A stretch of 64,000 nucleotides of DNA from Acidithiobacillus caldus ATCC 51756 (GCF_000175575.2 NZ_CP005986.1:186001-250000); one strand, 5' to 3'. Positions 36,558 through 46,197 are shown, counted from the stretch's first letter. Numbers and translations are program-made. Notes: generated by a model not told the origin, from the sequence alone.

Positions 36558-37801
36558 GATACAATCCGTTCCAGACTGGAAGCTGGCCATAATGCTAGCC
36601 TTCCTCGACGTCGCCTGTAACGCCAAAAAGGAATTGAGAGACAAATGTCGCCTCAACATACGCGCTACCAGTCCTGTCATTGACCATACGTGGCCAGAAC
36701 GAGACGCTTAGTTGCCTTCACCCAATTCATAGTCGCTGACCGATAGATGCGCAAATACCTCGCAAGCAGACGCGCTTTTTGGTGATGGCCGCCTTTTATT
36801 GTCTTAGCTGTATGAGAAAATAATCGCAGGCTATTCTTTGCTTTGGACCGCCAATAGGTGCGCGCTTTTTGATACATGGGTATGCGAAGTTGCCGTATCT
36901 TTGCGCTTTGTAAAGATGCAAGATTATCATTCTGCAGTTTCAGTATAATATTCTCACGCTCCGCCGCGAGAGCGGCGTCTGCGTGTCGTTCTGCCCCAAA
37001 AATATCGAACGGCATATTGATATACGCACCCGCTATGAGGGCCAGCTTGGTGCGTCCCGCCGACGGATAGTAAGAGGGGCGGACAAACGCCTTGAATTTT
37101 ATGTTAACAAATCGTAATAGTCCCAGCTTCTTTTGATCGTGATAATATCGGATCAGACCAGCGATACCTGGATGTGCACGCATGAATGACGTTTTGTCCT
37201 TTTTGTGAAGCTTGTCAACCAACGGTACAATCGGAATTAATGCGGGCAACTGCTTGCCAATAATACGCGAGAGATTGTGAAGAGCGATCCGGGACTTCAT
37301 CCCCTGAAGATATATGCTCAATCGCATCCGAGTAAATATACCTCCAAGCTTCCTTGCCATTCGTCTTGCGTAGCTGTCGTCTTTGAACAGTCGTGCGTAC
37401 TGCTGCTCTAGTGTATAGCTACGCCAATAGCTTAGATACGCTTTGGCAATAGCTAGTTTTGTATCGCGGATCGTTTTATCGTACGCGGATATCTGCTTGT
37501 AGTATTCTGGTTGCGCCTGATCTATGATGTGTCGCAGATATTTATTGCCGCCGAACAGATAGTATTTGAATCCTATTTTAGGTTTAGCAACATATCCGCG
37601 AGGGATTCCGTCATAGTTGAAATGGGTATATCTGCCCAACGTTACTCGGCCCTGAAAGATGGCCGAACTTTCTGCCCGAAGCATGGCAATATTATCCTTC
37701 GACGCCAATATGTCATTATATTTCTCTCTCGCCACTGGCGTCTTACTCGCTTCTGCTTCAACGTAACCGTCCAAACTAGACCGCTATTGTCCCAAGCGAG
37801 G

Positions 37802-38119
37802 TTATCTGAGTCGTTTTTTATCGGCGGTCGGCTGGTGGGGTTGGGTGGGTCTGGCGTCCTTTACCGGTGAGAGCAGATGGGGTGGGACATTCCAGCTCTG
37901 GCGGTTGTCGGTGACCACGGTGACGGTCTTGCGGTTATACTTGACCACCGTGCCCATCAAGCGTCCCCCCTGGTGGGCAAAGCTGACGCGCTGACCGGGA
38001 TGGAAGCGCATCATCTCCAGGTGCGCCTGCATCGACTCGAGCATTTTCAGGCGCGCCACCACGCGCTGGTTGAGTTCCAGCAGTTCCTCGAAGCTCAGGC
38101 CGTCAATGTCCATGGGCAT
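37802..38119 (-). CDS. Fourth IS66 gene: KOW-like small protein
   Basis: Start taken at ATG 38119 (MPMDIDGLSFEELLELNQRV); an earlier ATG at 38152 is possible. 105 residues: a coiled helix (EELLELNQRVVARLKMLESM) and a small beta domain FHPGQRVSFAHQGGRLMGTV-VKYNRKTVTVVTDN that resembles KOW/SH3-like folds. It overlaps the tnpC 3' end by 17 bp and is inside the inverted repeats, so it is carried by the element. Nucleic-acid or ribosome binding is a guess. Confidence 0.65.
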   Translation of the reverse strand: MPMDIDGLSFEELLELNQRVVARLKMLESMQAHLEMMRFHPGQRVSFAHQGGRLMGTVVKYNRKTVTVVTDNRQSWNVPPHLLSPVKDARPTQPHQPTADKKRLR

Positions 38120-39674
38120 GGTCGAGATCCGAGCGCAGCGGGTTGTTGGCAAAGCGGTCTTTCCAGACCCGTGGGGTCAGTGCTTCCACATCTCGGGCCG
38201 GGTGCAGGGCGACCCGTTGCAGGACATCCACCAGGTAGGTGTAGGGATCGACGTGATGTAGTCGGCAGGTGGTCAGCAGGCTCTGGATGATGCCAACGTG
38301 CCTTGCCCCCACCTCGCTCCAGCAGAACAGCCAGTTCTTGCGCCCCATCGGGATGACCCGCAGGGCCCGCTCCAGATGATTGGTATCGATGGGCACCTCG
38401 GGATCGTTCAGGTAGACCTTGAGCTGAGCCTGGTGATTCTCGGCATAGACCAAGGCCTTGGCCAAAGGATCGCTGTTGAGCAGATCCATGCGTTGGCGTT
38501 GCTGGTGACACCAGCTGAAGAAAGCCTCGGCCATCGGGCCGGCATGGCGGCTGCGGTAGTCGCGCTTCGGTTCGCCTTCGAGTCCCTGTTCTCGAATCTG
38601 CTGTTCGACCCGGTACAGTGCGCCGATCCGGGTGAGGGCCTCCTGCGCCGCCGGGTCCTGGTCCTTGGCCCGCTCAAAGTAGCGCCGGGTGTGTGCCCAA
38701 CACTGGGCCCGAGTCACCTGTGGTCGGGATTTGGCATAGCGGTCGTAGGCCGCATAACCATCACTGAGCAGCACGCCGGCAAAGCCCGCGAGCTGTTGCT
38801 CCACGTGGGCGCTGCCACGGCTCGTCGACCAGGTAAAGCACAACTCGTCGTCCTCTCCATGGATCGGCCAGTACCAGGTGGCCTGCAGCTGACCCGGCTT
38901 CTTGCGCCCCGCCTTGATCGGCGTCTCGTCCATCGCCAGCACACGGCTCTGCAGGATGTGCCGCCACTGAGCATCGTAGATGGGGCGCAGGAGCTCAATG
39001 GCCCGTTGGGTGTAGTTCGTCAGCGTACTGCGACTCAGGGTGATACCGGCGTCCTGGAGTCGCTGGTGTTGACGATAGAGCGGGAGGTGGTAGCAGAATT
39101 TGTCCACCAGGATGCCGGCCAGCAGGCTGACATCGGCGAGGCTACCCGCGAACACCGCGGCAGGGGCCGGCACTTCCCGCAGGCTGGAGGAGGCCTTGTG
39201 CCGCCATACCGGGCGGCGGTACTCGAGCACCACGTAGCTGCCGGGACGCTGGGCCAGACGGCGGGTGATCTGGTAATCGATCACCTCGTACTGATCGGCA
39301 TCGGGGCCATGGAACTCGGGCGCGGAGAGTTCGATCACCTCGACGGGGACATCGGGGCCGAAGCGCAGACCGGCATCGGTCACATCGTCGGCGTTGCGCT
39401 GCTTTGGCTTGCGCCGCCGATAGCTGATCTCTTCGGTGGGCGTAGGATCGGCCGCCGGTGGGGCATCGCCCAGCAGAGTGCTGAGATCGAGCTGATTGGG
39501 ATGTTCGAGGATCCGCTTCTCGGACTTGCGCCCGAACAGCTGCCGCTTGAACCAGTCGAGTTGCTGTTTGAGCGAGGCGATTTCGGCGCGAAGGGCCTGG
39601 ATGACCGCGGTCGGATCTCCCCCAGGGGAGAAGGTATTTTTTGCTGTGCAGTCCGACAGTTGCATGCACGGCAT
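38103..39674 (-). CDS. tnpC: IS66 transposase TnpC
   Basis: 523 residues. N-terminal leucine-zipper part (VIQALRAEIASLKQQLDWFK), zinc-finger-like section and the IS66 catalytic core: DETPIKAGRKKPG (first Asp), LSDGYAAYDRYAKSRPQVTR (second Asp), AQCWAHTRRYFERAKD and IDTNHLERALRVIPMGRKNW with the catalytic Glu. C-terminal DPYTYLVDVLQRVA is typical. No stop or frameshift seen. Confidence 0.94.
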   Translation of the reverse strand: MPCMQLSDCTAKNTFSPGGDPTAVIQALRAEIASLKQQLDWFKRQLFGRKSEKRILEHPNQLDLSTLLGDAPPAADPTPTEEISYRRRKPKQRNADDVTDAGLRFGPDVPVEVIELSAPEFHGPDADQYEVIDYQITRRLAQRPGSYVVLEYRRPVWRHKASSSLREVPAPAAVFAGSLADVSLLAGILVDKFCYHLPLYRQHQRLQDAGITLSRSTLTNYTQRAIELLRPIYDAQWRHILQSRVLAMDETPIKAGRKKPGQLQATWYWPIHGEDDELCFTWSTSRGSAHVEQQLAGFAGVLLSDGYAAYDRYAKSRPQVTRAQCWAHTRRYFERAKDQDPAAQEALTRIGALYRVEQQIREQGLEGEPKRDYRSRHAGPMAEAFFSWCHQQRQRMDLLNSDPLAKALVYAENHQAQLKVYLNDPEVPIDTNHLERALRVIPMGRKNWLFCWSEVGARHVGIIQSLLTTCRLHHVDPYTYLVDVLQRVALHPARDVEALTPRVWKDRFANNPLRSDLDHAHGH

Positions 39675-40081
39675 TATACCTTTTCGGGTCTCCCGAGGCT
39701 ATGATTTCTGCCTTTTTCGAAGCGTTTGAAGCGGCGCAGCGAGGACAGATCGATGCCTTCGATGATCAGCTTCAGCTCCGTCCAGCTCAGCATCCGCCTG
39801 TCACCGCCCCGGCCATCCACATAAAAGCGGCCCGCTTCCAGGCGCTTGCTCCACAGGCAGTAACCGCCCTGCTCGAAGTACAGCACCTTGAGCTGCGTGC
39901 GCCTGCGGTTGATGAACACGAACAATTGGCCGCTGGCCGGATCCTCGGCTAACTTCTGTCGCACCAGGGCGCTGAGCCCATCGAAGGACTTGCGCAGGTC
40001 CGCAGGCGGCGTATACAGCCATACCCGGAGGACGGCCGACCCGGGGACCAGCATGGTCAGCCTTGGCGTAGCCGCAGACAC
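39674..40081 (-). CDS. tnpB: IS66 accessory protein TnpB
   Basis: 135 residues of the IS66 Orf2 family: VWLYTPPADLRKSFDGLSAL then GQLFVFINRRRTQLKVLYFE and YCLWSKRLEAGRF. Its stop overlaps the tnpC start at 39674, so the genes are coupled. Required with TnpC for transposition in studied IS66 elements. Confidence 0.92.
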   Translation of the reverse strand: MSAATPRLTMLVPGSAVLRVWLYTPPADLRKSFDGLSALVRQKLAEDPASGQLFVFINRRRTQLKVLYFEQGGYCLWSKRLEAGRFYVDGRGGDRRMLSWTELKLIIEGIDLSSLRRFKRFEKGRNHSLGRPEKV

Positions 40082-40353
40082 ACCCCATTGCCCAGATCGA
40101 GCTCGATGTGCCAGCCACGCGCTGGCTCAGAGACCTCGGGTGCCAGCTCGAGCCAATCGTTCAATGAGCCGCCTCGGGCACTGGCGGGATCCTCGGCTAA
40201 GCCTGCACTATCGGCCCGCAGCTTGCGCTTCCAATAACCAAAGGTCGCCACGGCTACACCGGCTTGGGCACAGAATGCTCTTTGCGTCAGGCCGCTGACC
40301 CCTTGTTCGTCGATCAGTCGTTGCCAGTCGGCCCTGCTGTACCGCTGCTTCAT
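40057..40353 (-). CDS. tnpA: IS66 accessory protein TnpA
   Basis: 98 residues, helix-turn-helix: RYSRADWQRLIDEQGVSGLT, QRAFCAQAGVAVATFGYWKR. First gene of IS66; AGGAG upstream of the ATG. Overlaps tnpB by 25 bp. Function in transposition is accessory. Confidence 0.88.
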   Translation of the reverse strand: MKQRYSRADWQRLIDEQGVSGLTQRAFCAQAGVAVATFGYWKRKLRADSAGLAEDPASARGGSLNDWLELAPEVSEPARGWHIELDLGNGVCLRLRQG

Positions 40354-40547
40354 ATCGCGCTCCTGTATGTAAATGCAGGAACAGGTTATGGCGCGCAGGT
40401 CAGGCCGGGAAGTACGGTGCGGTTTGAACGGTTACGCTTCAACGGCACGAAGCGAGAGAATGGATTCGGCATAACTGGACGCAGCGTAAAGCCACAATCC
40501 ACCTGCGCCCAGGATACTAAAGACAAGCGCTCGAAGAATGTGCTGGT

Positions 40548-41144
40548 TCACGTCGTCTCCTCGCTTGGTAATATCCTAAGCTTGGGTAACATGCGGATAA
40601 GGGTATCGTCTCGCAATATGTAATGGTGATATAACGCGGCTGCGCTGTGAATCACGATTAGCACTGCCATGGCCAGAGCGATTGCGGCGTGTATCTGGAG
40701 TATGCTGTGAAATACCAGCGCCGGATCCGGCGTTATTGGTAAGCTCCAGTGCCAAAGCCCAATGGTCAACCCCTTGCCCAGCAAGCCCATCATCCAGATG
40801 CCGACGCCGCACTCCAGGATAATGAGGGTATAGAACGAGCCGTGGATGAGTCGTGCCCAACGCCTATGTATCTGTGGTGTCCCTTCGCCAGACCGCCTTC
40901 CGAGAACGATACGCGTCAAGAGCAGGGACAAAGTGAGCACGAGAATCAGGAGCCCGACCTGCTCATGCACGACGATCGCGGTATCCAGATGCTCACGTAA
41001 CCACGGAACGCGGAGATTGGCCGCGCCAAGCACACCCTGGAAGACAACAAGCACGGCTATGGACCAATGCAATAGCGAAAACACCAGGCGCGCGTAGGTA
41101 CGTTGCACGTTGCTGCTAGGTGCGTTACCCGATCCTTGTTTCAT
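40548..41144 (-). CDS. Cytochrome b561-type membrane protein
   Basis: 198 residues, four transmembrane helices. His ligands for two b hemes: LVFSLLHWSIAVL (helix 1), VVHEQVGLLIL (helix 2), ILQIHAAIALAM and IVIHSAAALYHHY (helices 3-4). Matches the YodB/YceJ di-heme cytochrome b561 family, which moves electrons from quinol or to periplasmic partners. The stop overlaps the GTG of the TolC-like gene (GTGA), so the two were one operon before IS66 inserted. Redox partner unknown. Confidence 0.85.
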   Translation of the reverse strand: MKQGSGNAPSSNVQRTYARLVFSLLHWSIAVLVVFQGVLGAANLRVPWLREHLDTAIVVHEQVGLLILVLTLSLLLTRIVLGRRSGEGTPQIHRRWARLIHGSFYTLIILECGVGIWMMGLLGKGLTIGLWHWSLPITPDPALVFHSILQIHAAIALAMAVLIVIHSAAALYHHYILRDDTLIRMLPKLRILPSEETT

Positions 41145-41218
41145 GCCTGGTTGCCAAGTGCGAATCGATATTGTCGTACCGAATGAGGCGATAGGACGCG
41201 TCGAATGCGTTTGGTATG

Positions 41219-41554
41219 CTATTCATATTGGTTTATGCCCTTTATACTCCGAGCAGTGCGGTAGATTTTATGTGCCAGTTTATACGCACGCTTCCAGTGG
41301 TGATCGTCAAGTTCCACAATCATCGTGTTTGCAAGGTATTCGCATTTGTTTTTTAGGATCGACGTCTCGTAGTGAGGATTGGTGCGCGTATGATCATCGC
41401 TTGCCACGACATTGGGTGAGAAAGTTGTGGAACCCAGGGCCACTGCAACAAGCATAGCGTAAACCTTGGGTAATACAGTTGCACGTCTGCTATATTTACT
41501 TGTGTCTCTGCTATCGGTAGCGTGCCCTACAGAAAAGAAATCGCGGGACTGCAT
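41219..41554 (-). CDS. Small exported hypothetical protein
   Basis: 111 residues from ATG 41554, chosen because GGAGG lies 9 nt upstream; a longer frame to 41665 has no site. A signal-like segment (VLPKVYAMLVAVALGSTTF...VVA) is preceded by a long polar N-region. The mature part has a single Cys and a helical C-terminus (MIVELDDHHWKRAYKLAHKI). Lies 75 bp upstream of cytochrome b561 on the same strand. Function unknown. Confidence 0.55.
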   Translation of the reverse strand: MQSRDFFSVGHATDSRDTSKYSRRATVLPKVYAMLVAVALGSTTFSPNVVASDDHTRTNPHYETSILKNKCEYLANTMIVELDDHHWKRAYKLAHKIYRTARSIKGINQYE

Positions 41555-41950
41555 AACTTCACCTCCGTATCTCTCACAGAAGCAGGCATATGTTGTGCCA
41601 AGTGCTAGTAAGTCTTTGAAATTCTTTCGCGATACGCGTTGATCGTAAAAGTTATGTCGCCGCATAGCGACAAAATTATTTTATAAGATCAATCTAATAT
41701 GCAATCTGCTTCTGATACGCGCCGATATTCCGCGTTCCTTAGTCATTCTAGGTAATCGTTGTTGAGGTCGTTCATTGGCGACATAAAGTGATCGCGGGTC
41801 GGCCGAGAAGTGCGAAAAATAGGCATGGTATGGCGTATCGGTTCGGCGTATACTCTTGGGGATGGGCACAGGGGAATCTTGATAAGCCGTCTCGCACTGA
41901 GTCGGTTGCCATTGGTTAGATACTGTGCGCATCGCCAAAAACTGGTGCAT
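41555..41950. other. Intergenic region between divergent genes
   Basis: About 400 bp with no gene I can support. Presumably holds promoters for the exported protein (minus) and the dedA copy (plus). Minus-strand frames here lack ribosome sites and look random. Confidence 0.5.
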
Positions 41951-42484
41951 ATGGTGCTTGATATTATTCAGTTTGTTCAAAGCGATCTGGCAGATGCTGT
42001 GAGGGTTTTGTCTCCGATTGTCCGGGCATACGGCCTTCCGATCGTATTTATTGGGATCTTTGTCGAAAGTGCAGGGATGGTGCTTGCCCCCGGAGAAACG
42101 CTACTTATCGCCGCGGGATTCCTCGCGAGCAAAGGCACGCTCAACCCGATAGCGGTTCTCATAGTGAGCTTAGTTGCCACGATTCTTGGGTGGTTCATTG
42201 CGTACTTTATCGGCAGCTGGCTGGGGATATCTTGGTTGCGGCGTCATGGTCGTTGGATCGGCGTGACGCCAAATCGGTTGCAGAAAACCCACGCCTTTCT
42301 GGAATAATATGGCCCCATCGTCGTCCTGTTCGGGCGCTTCGTAGTTCCGCTGCGGCAACTACAAGGATACATCTCCGGATCCGCAGAATCGTCCTTCAAG
42401 CAGTTCTATCTATGGAATATTCTTGGGGCCGCGTTATGGGTTGGATTCTGGGGAGGGGCAGGGTATATCTTCGGTCTGTTGTAG
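41951..42484 (+). pseudogene. Second dedA copy with internal stop
   Basis: Close paralogue of the 3636-4175 DedA protein: FVESAGMVLAPGETLLIAAG, LGISWLRRHGRWIGVTPNRL, QKTHAFLE, then TAA (42305-42307), then in the same frame YGPIVVLFGRFVVPLRQLQG...GGAGYIFGLL-stop. In the other copy the corresponding codon is Lys (FLEKYGS), so a single AAA-to-TAA change explains the break. The truncated product would lack the conserved C-terminal GRF-VP-R membrane motif. Confidence 0.9.
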
Positions 42485-42634
42485 ATATATCAGAAGTAAT
42501 GTGTTCAATTCGATGAATACTAATAGAATCACCAGAATTTGACAGGGCTAATAACGACGCGTTACGGTGATCGGGCGGTGCAGATAATTGCGCCGATTGG
42601 CAAATCGCAGTGATTACTGTAAGGAGAGTGGATT

Positions 42635-42928
42635 GTGAAATACCGTTCGTTACTACGCTATCCGATCGTTGCCCTGGGAGTTACCGCCCTGGGAATCGGC
42701 GGAGCCTTTGCAGCAACGACCTACGCACCACCATCCCAGCAGAGCGGCAGTCCTAATCCGCCTCCACAAGCGACCGCGGGGCATTCGAACTCCGGGTATG
42801 GAACCATGACCCATCACCGCAAGCAAAGTGGTATGGCGACGGGTGGTTCCGACCATGCTGGGGGCGGCATGACGCAGTCGCCCTCCGCTCAGCAGAGCGT
42901 CAATGGCGGTGGTACGTCGACAGACTGA
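42635..42928 (+). CDS. Small exported Gly/Ser/Gln-rich protein
   Basis: 97 residues from GTG 42635 with AAGGAGAG 4 nt upstream. Signal peptide (RYPIVALGVTALGIGGAFA), then a low-complexity mature part rich in Ser, Gly, Pro, Gln, His and Met (THHRKQSGMATGG). No family known. It probably shares a transcript with the next exported protein. Confidence 0.65.
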   Translation: MKYRSLLRYPIVALGVTALGIGGAFAATTYAPPSQQSGSPNPPPQATAGHSNSGYGTMTHHRKQSGMATGGSDHAGGGMTQSPSAQQSVNGGGTSTD

Positions 42929-43023
42929 GTCGTGTCCCCCGTGCTCCGGGGCGTGATGGTCCTTCCCAGATCGTGGCGTCCGGGAGCATCCCTAATCCGA
43001 TGTAGATTCCAGAGGAGTAAACG

Positions 43024-43425
43024 ATGGCAAAAACACCGATGGTCTTATCCGGACTCGCGCTGGTTGCGCTGGTCACCGGAGGTACGGCTTGGGCGGGCAC
43101 GGCCCAAGACAGCAGCCAAGGGGCTCCGACACCGAGTCCCGCCATGACGGGAAAGGGTCCCCACGTAGGGCATCACGAACTCGTGCGTTTCGCCAGTGCC
43201 ATTCGGGCTATTCAGCCTGTCGATGAGCAGGCACACAAAGTGTTGATGAATCCGCACCTCGCGGCATCGCAGAAGCGTGCGGATCTGGCCCACTACGATC
43301 ACAAAATCACCACCACGCTACAGCATTATCATTTATCTCCCGTGACCTATGAGACGCTCTTGCACAAGGCACAGGTAGATCCCAGTTTTGCCAAAAGGAC
43401 AGAACGAATCTTGAAGAAGGGTTAG
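43024..43425 (+). CDS. Exported DUF4168-like protein
   Basis: 133 residues, signal peptide to about residue 25 (MVLSGLALVALVTGGTAWAG), a short spacer, then a helical domain starting VRFASAIRAIQPVDEQAHKV and ending LQHYHLSPVTYETLLHKAQV-DPSFAKRTERIL. The F-x3-I-x-I...L...Y-x-x-I pattern fits the DUF4168 group of periplasmic proteins of unknown function. AGAGGAG upstream. A clear terminator follows at 43455. Confidence 0.6.
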   Translation: MAKTPMVLSGLALVALVTGGTAWAGTAQDSSQGAPTPSPAMTGKGPHVGHHELVRFASAIRAIQPVDEQAHKVLMNPHLAASQKRADLAHYDHKITTTLQHYHLSPVTYETLLHKAQVDPSFAKRTERILKKG

Positions 43426-43454
43426 TTTCAGCGGTGGTTGTTCGATAGGGCTTG

Positions 43455-43483
43455 CCTCCGACCCCCAAGTCGGAGGTTTTTTT
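43455..43483 (+). terminator. Rho-independent terminator
   Basis: 8-bp stem CCTCCGAC/GTCGGAGG (43455-43462 with 43469-43476), loop CCCCAA, followed directly by seven T. Ends the exported-protein transcript. Confidence 0.92.
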
Positions 43484-43857
43484 GAGTAAGCTGATCCTCT
43501 TTCTAGTAACCGCTGGCATGGATTCCAGACTCGACAGTTGTCTCGCAGATAAATCTATTCTGGATCTCGCGAACGTCCGCTAACGCTGCATTCCTGTCGC
43601 TCACTGACTTCACATCCCAACTCCAGTCTGTACGAATCGGGACTGCTCGAAAAGCCACCTGCCCACCAGATATTGCACAGGAAGGAAGTTGACGCCATGA
43701 GGATTAATCCCGCCATTCCAACCAAGTTTTGTAAATAGCATTTCAGACACTGGTTATCGATTATTGCCGTTTTTTCTGGGTAATGGGGTATGATGACGAA
43801 TCTGTAGTGGCGGTGAGTCGGCAACGAGGGCTAGTTAGAATAGGCTCAACGTTTCGG
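43484..43857. other. Gap without a supported gene
   Basis: Between a terminator and the 3' end of a minus-strand gene. No repeat, RNA or family signal seen. Confidence 0.5.
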
Positions 43858-44862
43858 CTAGTGCACCCCCCAGGTTGGCCCATTCCGTCCGGAGTCTACC
43901 ACCCACAACACCCGTACTCCGAGATCGGACAGGACCACACGTACCCGGTCGAGGATTCTCTCGCGTTCCAGAGTCGGTGCCCCATACTCCACGCGACACA
44001 GGGACGCTTTGAGTTTCCCCTTGGCCTGGACGTACACCTCGAGCCTGTCCGGCGCATGGGCATCCAAGAGAACGGTGCATTCCTGCGTTGGCACGGCTAT
44101 TTCGGCCAGCCAGTGCTGCAACGCGTGCCGGATGGAAAACCCCATGTTCGTCAGCATCTGATCCAAGGGGTCCAGTGTCTCCTCCTCGTCGTGCTCCAGG
44201 AACTTCAACAAGGGTGCCAGGTAGCCCAGGCTTTGTGGGGCCCAATTCAACGCGCTGGCCATGGCGTTGCGCAAATCCTCGAGATCCATCCATTCGATGT
44301 CCGCTCCCGGCGGCAATTCTACCCGTCCCACCAGGATCTGCAGTCCTGGAGTGAACTCCTTGCGATAGGTCCACCAGTACGGAGCGGAGGCCCCGGGCGT
44401 GTTGAAATCCCAGAGAGTTACTGGACTCACGTCGCGCAGGAAATGGGCACTCTGCGGCGCCGCCGCCCAAGAGACGGCACTGCGCTTGGGCAGAACCTGC
44501 AGCTCTTTGAGTAGCTTGGTGATCTGCTTGCGGTCCTGCGCCGTGCAGCGCCCGGTCCAGGGGGCCAACAGCGGCTGCCCCACCAACACCGAGCGAGACT
44601 CGTCGGTGTAGCTCTTCTCGCAAGCAAAGCCTACGGCCTGGTCCCAAATGAATTGCCAGACCTCGCTCAGGCCCTCGGCACGCAAGGCCTCCAAAAATCC
44701 CTGAAACAGTTCCTGGTCCCCGTGCTCGAGGCACTCGTAAATTGCATTCATCAGGTGGGCGCCGCTGTCCTGGGCATCCTTACCCGCGCGGTCCATCAAC
44801 CCACGGGCCAGGGGGAGCCATTCCTCGAGGCGTTGCAGAACTCGGTGACTGCGACTGACCAT
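43858..44862 (-). CDS. Hypothetical protein, 334 aa
   Basis: ATG at 44862 with AGAGGAG upstream. Mostly helical N-terminal third (RVLQRLEEWLPLARGLMDRA, HLMNAIYECLEHGDQELFQG), a middle part with Trp-rich motifs (PYWWTYRKEFTPGLQILVGR) and a C-terminal alpha/beta region (CTVLLDAHAPDRLEVYVQ; RVRVVLSDLGVRVLWVVDSG) that could be a small nuclease-like or recombination-related fold, but no catalytic motif is evident. It is on the same strand as umuC (61 bp apart), suggesting co-mobilisation. Family not recognised. Confidence 0.65.
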   Translation of the reverse strand: MVSRSHRVLQRLEEWLPLARGLMDRAGKDAQDSGAHLMNAIYECLEHGDQELFQGFLEALRAEGLSEVWQFIWDQAVGFACEKSYTDESRSVLVGQPLLAPWTGRCTAQDRKQITKLLKELQVLPKRSAVSWAAAPQSAHFLRDVSPVTLWDFNTPGASAPYWWTYRKEFTPGLQILVGRVELPPGADIEWMDLEDLRNAMASALNWAPQSLGYLAPLLKFLEHDEEETLDPLDQMLTNMGFSIRHALQHWLAEIAVPTQECTVLLDAHAPDRLEVYVQAKGKLKASLCRVEYGAPTLERERILDRVRVVLSDLGVRVLWVVDSGRNGPTWGVH

Positions 44863-44922
44863 GAGATCTCCTCTGTAATTGGACCGGATTGTGCCACAAA
44901 CCCCGGGTGGACCGGCAGCTTT

Positions 44923-46197
44923 CTACCTCGCGAAAGCCACCGGCAAGGACCACCAGTCACTGAGATAGCTGGGGCTGCGTCGGTCGGAGCGCATCGCCCA
45001 GTCCCGCCCTTGCCGGAGACCGCCCACACCCCGGGCCAACGTGTGTTTGCCAAAACGGTCCTGCGCTCGTTGCAGGGCTTCCTGTAGCCGCTCCGCCCGT
45101 TCCTCGCCCCCCTCCTGGACAGCAAACAGGTCGCCGGTACGCGCCTGGGCCTGCAGGTCGAAGAGCAGGATGCCCGACTTTTGGTAGGACACCCCCGGCT
45201 GAAAGGCTTCCGCGGCGGCACTGCGCACCGCTTCCCACAACACCCGGTAATCACGGCTAGGCTCCGGCAGGCGGCGATGTGCCGTGCCGCTGTAGAATCC
45301 CTCGCGAAAGGGAGAACTGCGGACCATAACCTGGACCGAGCCTGCCCAGAGGGCTTGCTCATGCAGCTTCTCGATACCGCGCTGGGTGTGCAGCGAAAGG
45401 CTCTCCAACACGTCGGAGAACTCGGTGACCGCCCGCCCAAAGGAACGGCTGCACTGGATCTGCTGGCGGGGCGGAGACACTTCCTCCAACGACAAGCAAG
45501 GCACTCCGCGCAACTCCTGCTGCATTCTCGCCAGGGCCACACCGTAGTGCTGTCGCAGCCAGCGGGAGTCCGTCCGCGCCAAGTCTCCCGCGCTCTGCAC
45601 CCCCTGGGCTTCCAACCGTGCCGCGAGTCTCCTGCCCACCCCCCAGAGGTCTCCGACCGGGGTCTCGTGGAACCATTGGCGCCGTTGCTGGGGATCCAGA
45701 TCTCCCCAGATACAGACGCCTTCCGCAGTCCGTTCCTTTTTGGCCCAGTGGTTGCAGACCTTGGCCAAGGTTTTGGTGGGCGCCACCCCCACACAGACCG
45801 GCAAGCCGAGTTGCCTGCGAATCTGCTGGCGAAGGTGTTGCGCCCAGGAGTCAGCCTCTGCATCTGCCACGGGCACCTCCAGGAATGACTCGTCGATGCT
45901 GTAGATCTCCTGACCCACGGCCTGATTCCCCAACAGGCGCATGAGCCGCGCGGAAAGCTCCCCGTAGAGGGCATAGTTGGAAGAGAGCACCACAATGCCG
46001 TGTTGCTTGGCCAGCTTCTCCCACTGAAAGTACGGGGCACCCATGGTCACCCCCAGGGCCTTGGCCTCGTTGGAGCGGGCCACGGCACAGCCATCGTTGT
46101 TGCTCAGCACCACCACAGGTTTCCCCTCGAGCCTGGGCTGAAACAACCGCTCGCAGGAGACATAGAAGTTGTTGGCATCGACCAGGGCCAGGGTCAT
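44923..46197 (-). CDS. umuC: DNA polymerase V subunit UmuC
   Basis: 424-residue Y-family translesion polymerase. Catalytic residues: D7 and N-terminal [30 protein letters not shown], and SIDESFLEV (about residues 101-106, the D-E pair), followed by the thumb/HhH region [15 protein letters not shown] and a little-finger domain with [20 protein letters not shown]-terminal clamp-binding-type tail is present. Overlaps the umuD stop by 4 bp. Typical of plasmid or ICE-borne umuDC; no LexA box was found upstream. Confidence 0.95.
   Translation of the reverse strand: MTLALVDANNFYVSCERLFQPRLEGKPVVVLSNNDGCAVARSNEAKALGVTMGAPYFQWEKLAKQHGIVVLSSNYALYGELSARLMRLLGNQAVGQEIYSIDESFLEVPVADAEADSWAQHLRQQIRRQLGLPVCVGVAPTKTLAKVCNHWAKKERTAEGVCIWGDLDPQQRRQWFHETPVGDLWGVGRRLAARLEAQGVQSAGDLARTDSRWLRQHYGVALARMQQELRGVPCLSLEEVSPPRQQIQCSRSFGRAVTEFSDVLESLSLHTQRGIEKLHEQALWAGSVQVMVRSSPFREGFYSGTAHRRLPEPSRDYRVLWEAVRSAAAEAFQPGVSYQKSGILLFDLQAQARTGDLFAVQEGGEERAERLQEALQRAQDRFGKHTLARGVGGLRQGRDWAMRSDRRSPSYLSDWWSLPVAFAR

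Larger units (their letters stand above)
37763..40435 (-). mobile_element. Complete IS66-family insertion sequence (2673 bp)
   Basis: Imperfect inverted ends GTAACCGTCCAAACTAGACC (37763) and GTAACCGTTCAAACCGCACC (inward from 40435). Exact 8-bp target duplication GCTTCAAC at 37755-37762 and 40436-40443. Holds tnpA, tnpB, tnpC and a fourth small gene, all on the minus strand. Confidence 0.94.
36677..40551 (-). pseudogene. TolC-like outer-membrane protein gene split by IS66
   Basis: The 5' piece (40436-40551) starts with GTG overlapping the cytochrome b561 stop (GTGA), has GAGGAG upstream and encodes a signal peptide MNQHILRALVFSILGAGGLW then AASSYAESILSLRAVEA. The 3' piece (36677-37762) continues VEAEASKTPVAREKYNDILA and has long amphipathic helices (LEQQYARLFKDDSYARRMAR; RHADAALAAERENI). 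Removing IS66 and one 8-bp copy gives about 400 residues. Helix-rich, efflux-type OEP architecture is inferred; the C-terminal half is unusually Lys/Arg rich for that family. Confidence 0.72.

Noticed and set aside
38298-39704. 468-codon plus-strand frame opposite IS66 tnpC
   Set aside because: Antisense shadow of a GC-rich transposase gene.
41681-41980. Minus-strand 99-codon frame between exported protein and dedA copy
   Set aside because: No ribosome site, no family signal, overlaps the dedA start.
43555-43824. 89-codon minus-strand frame after the terminator
   Set aside because: Random-looking composition and no ribosome site.
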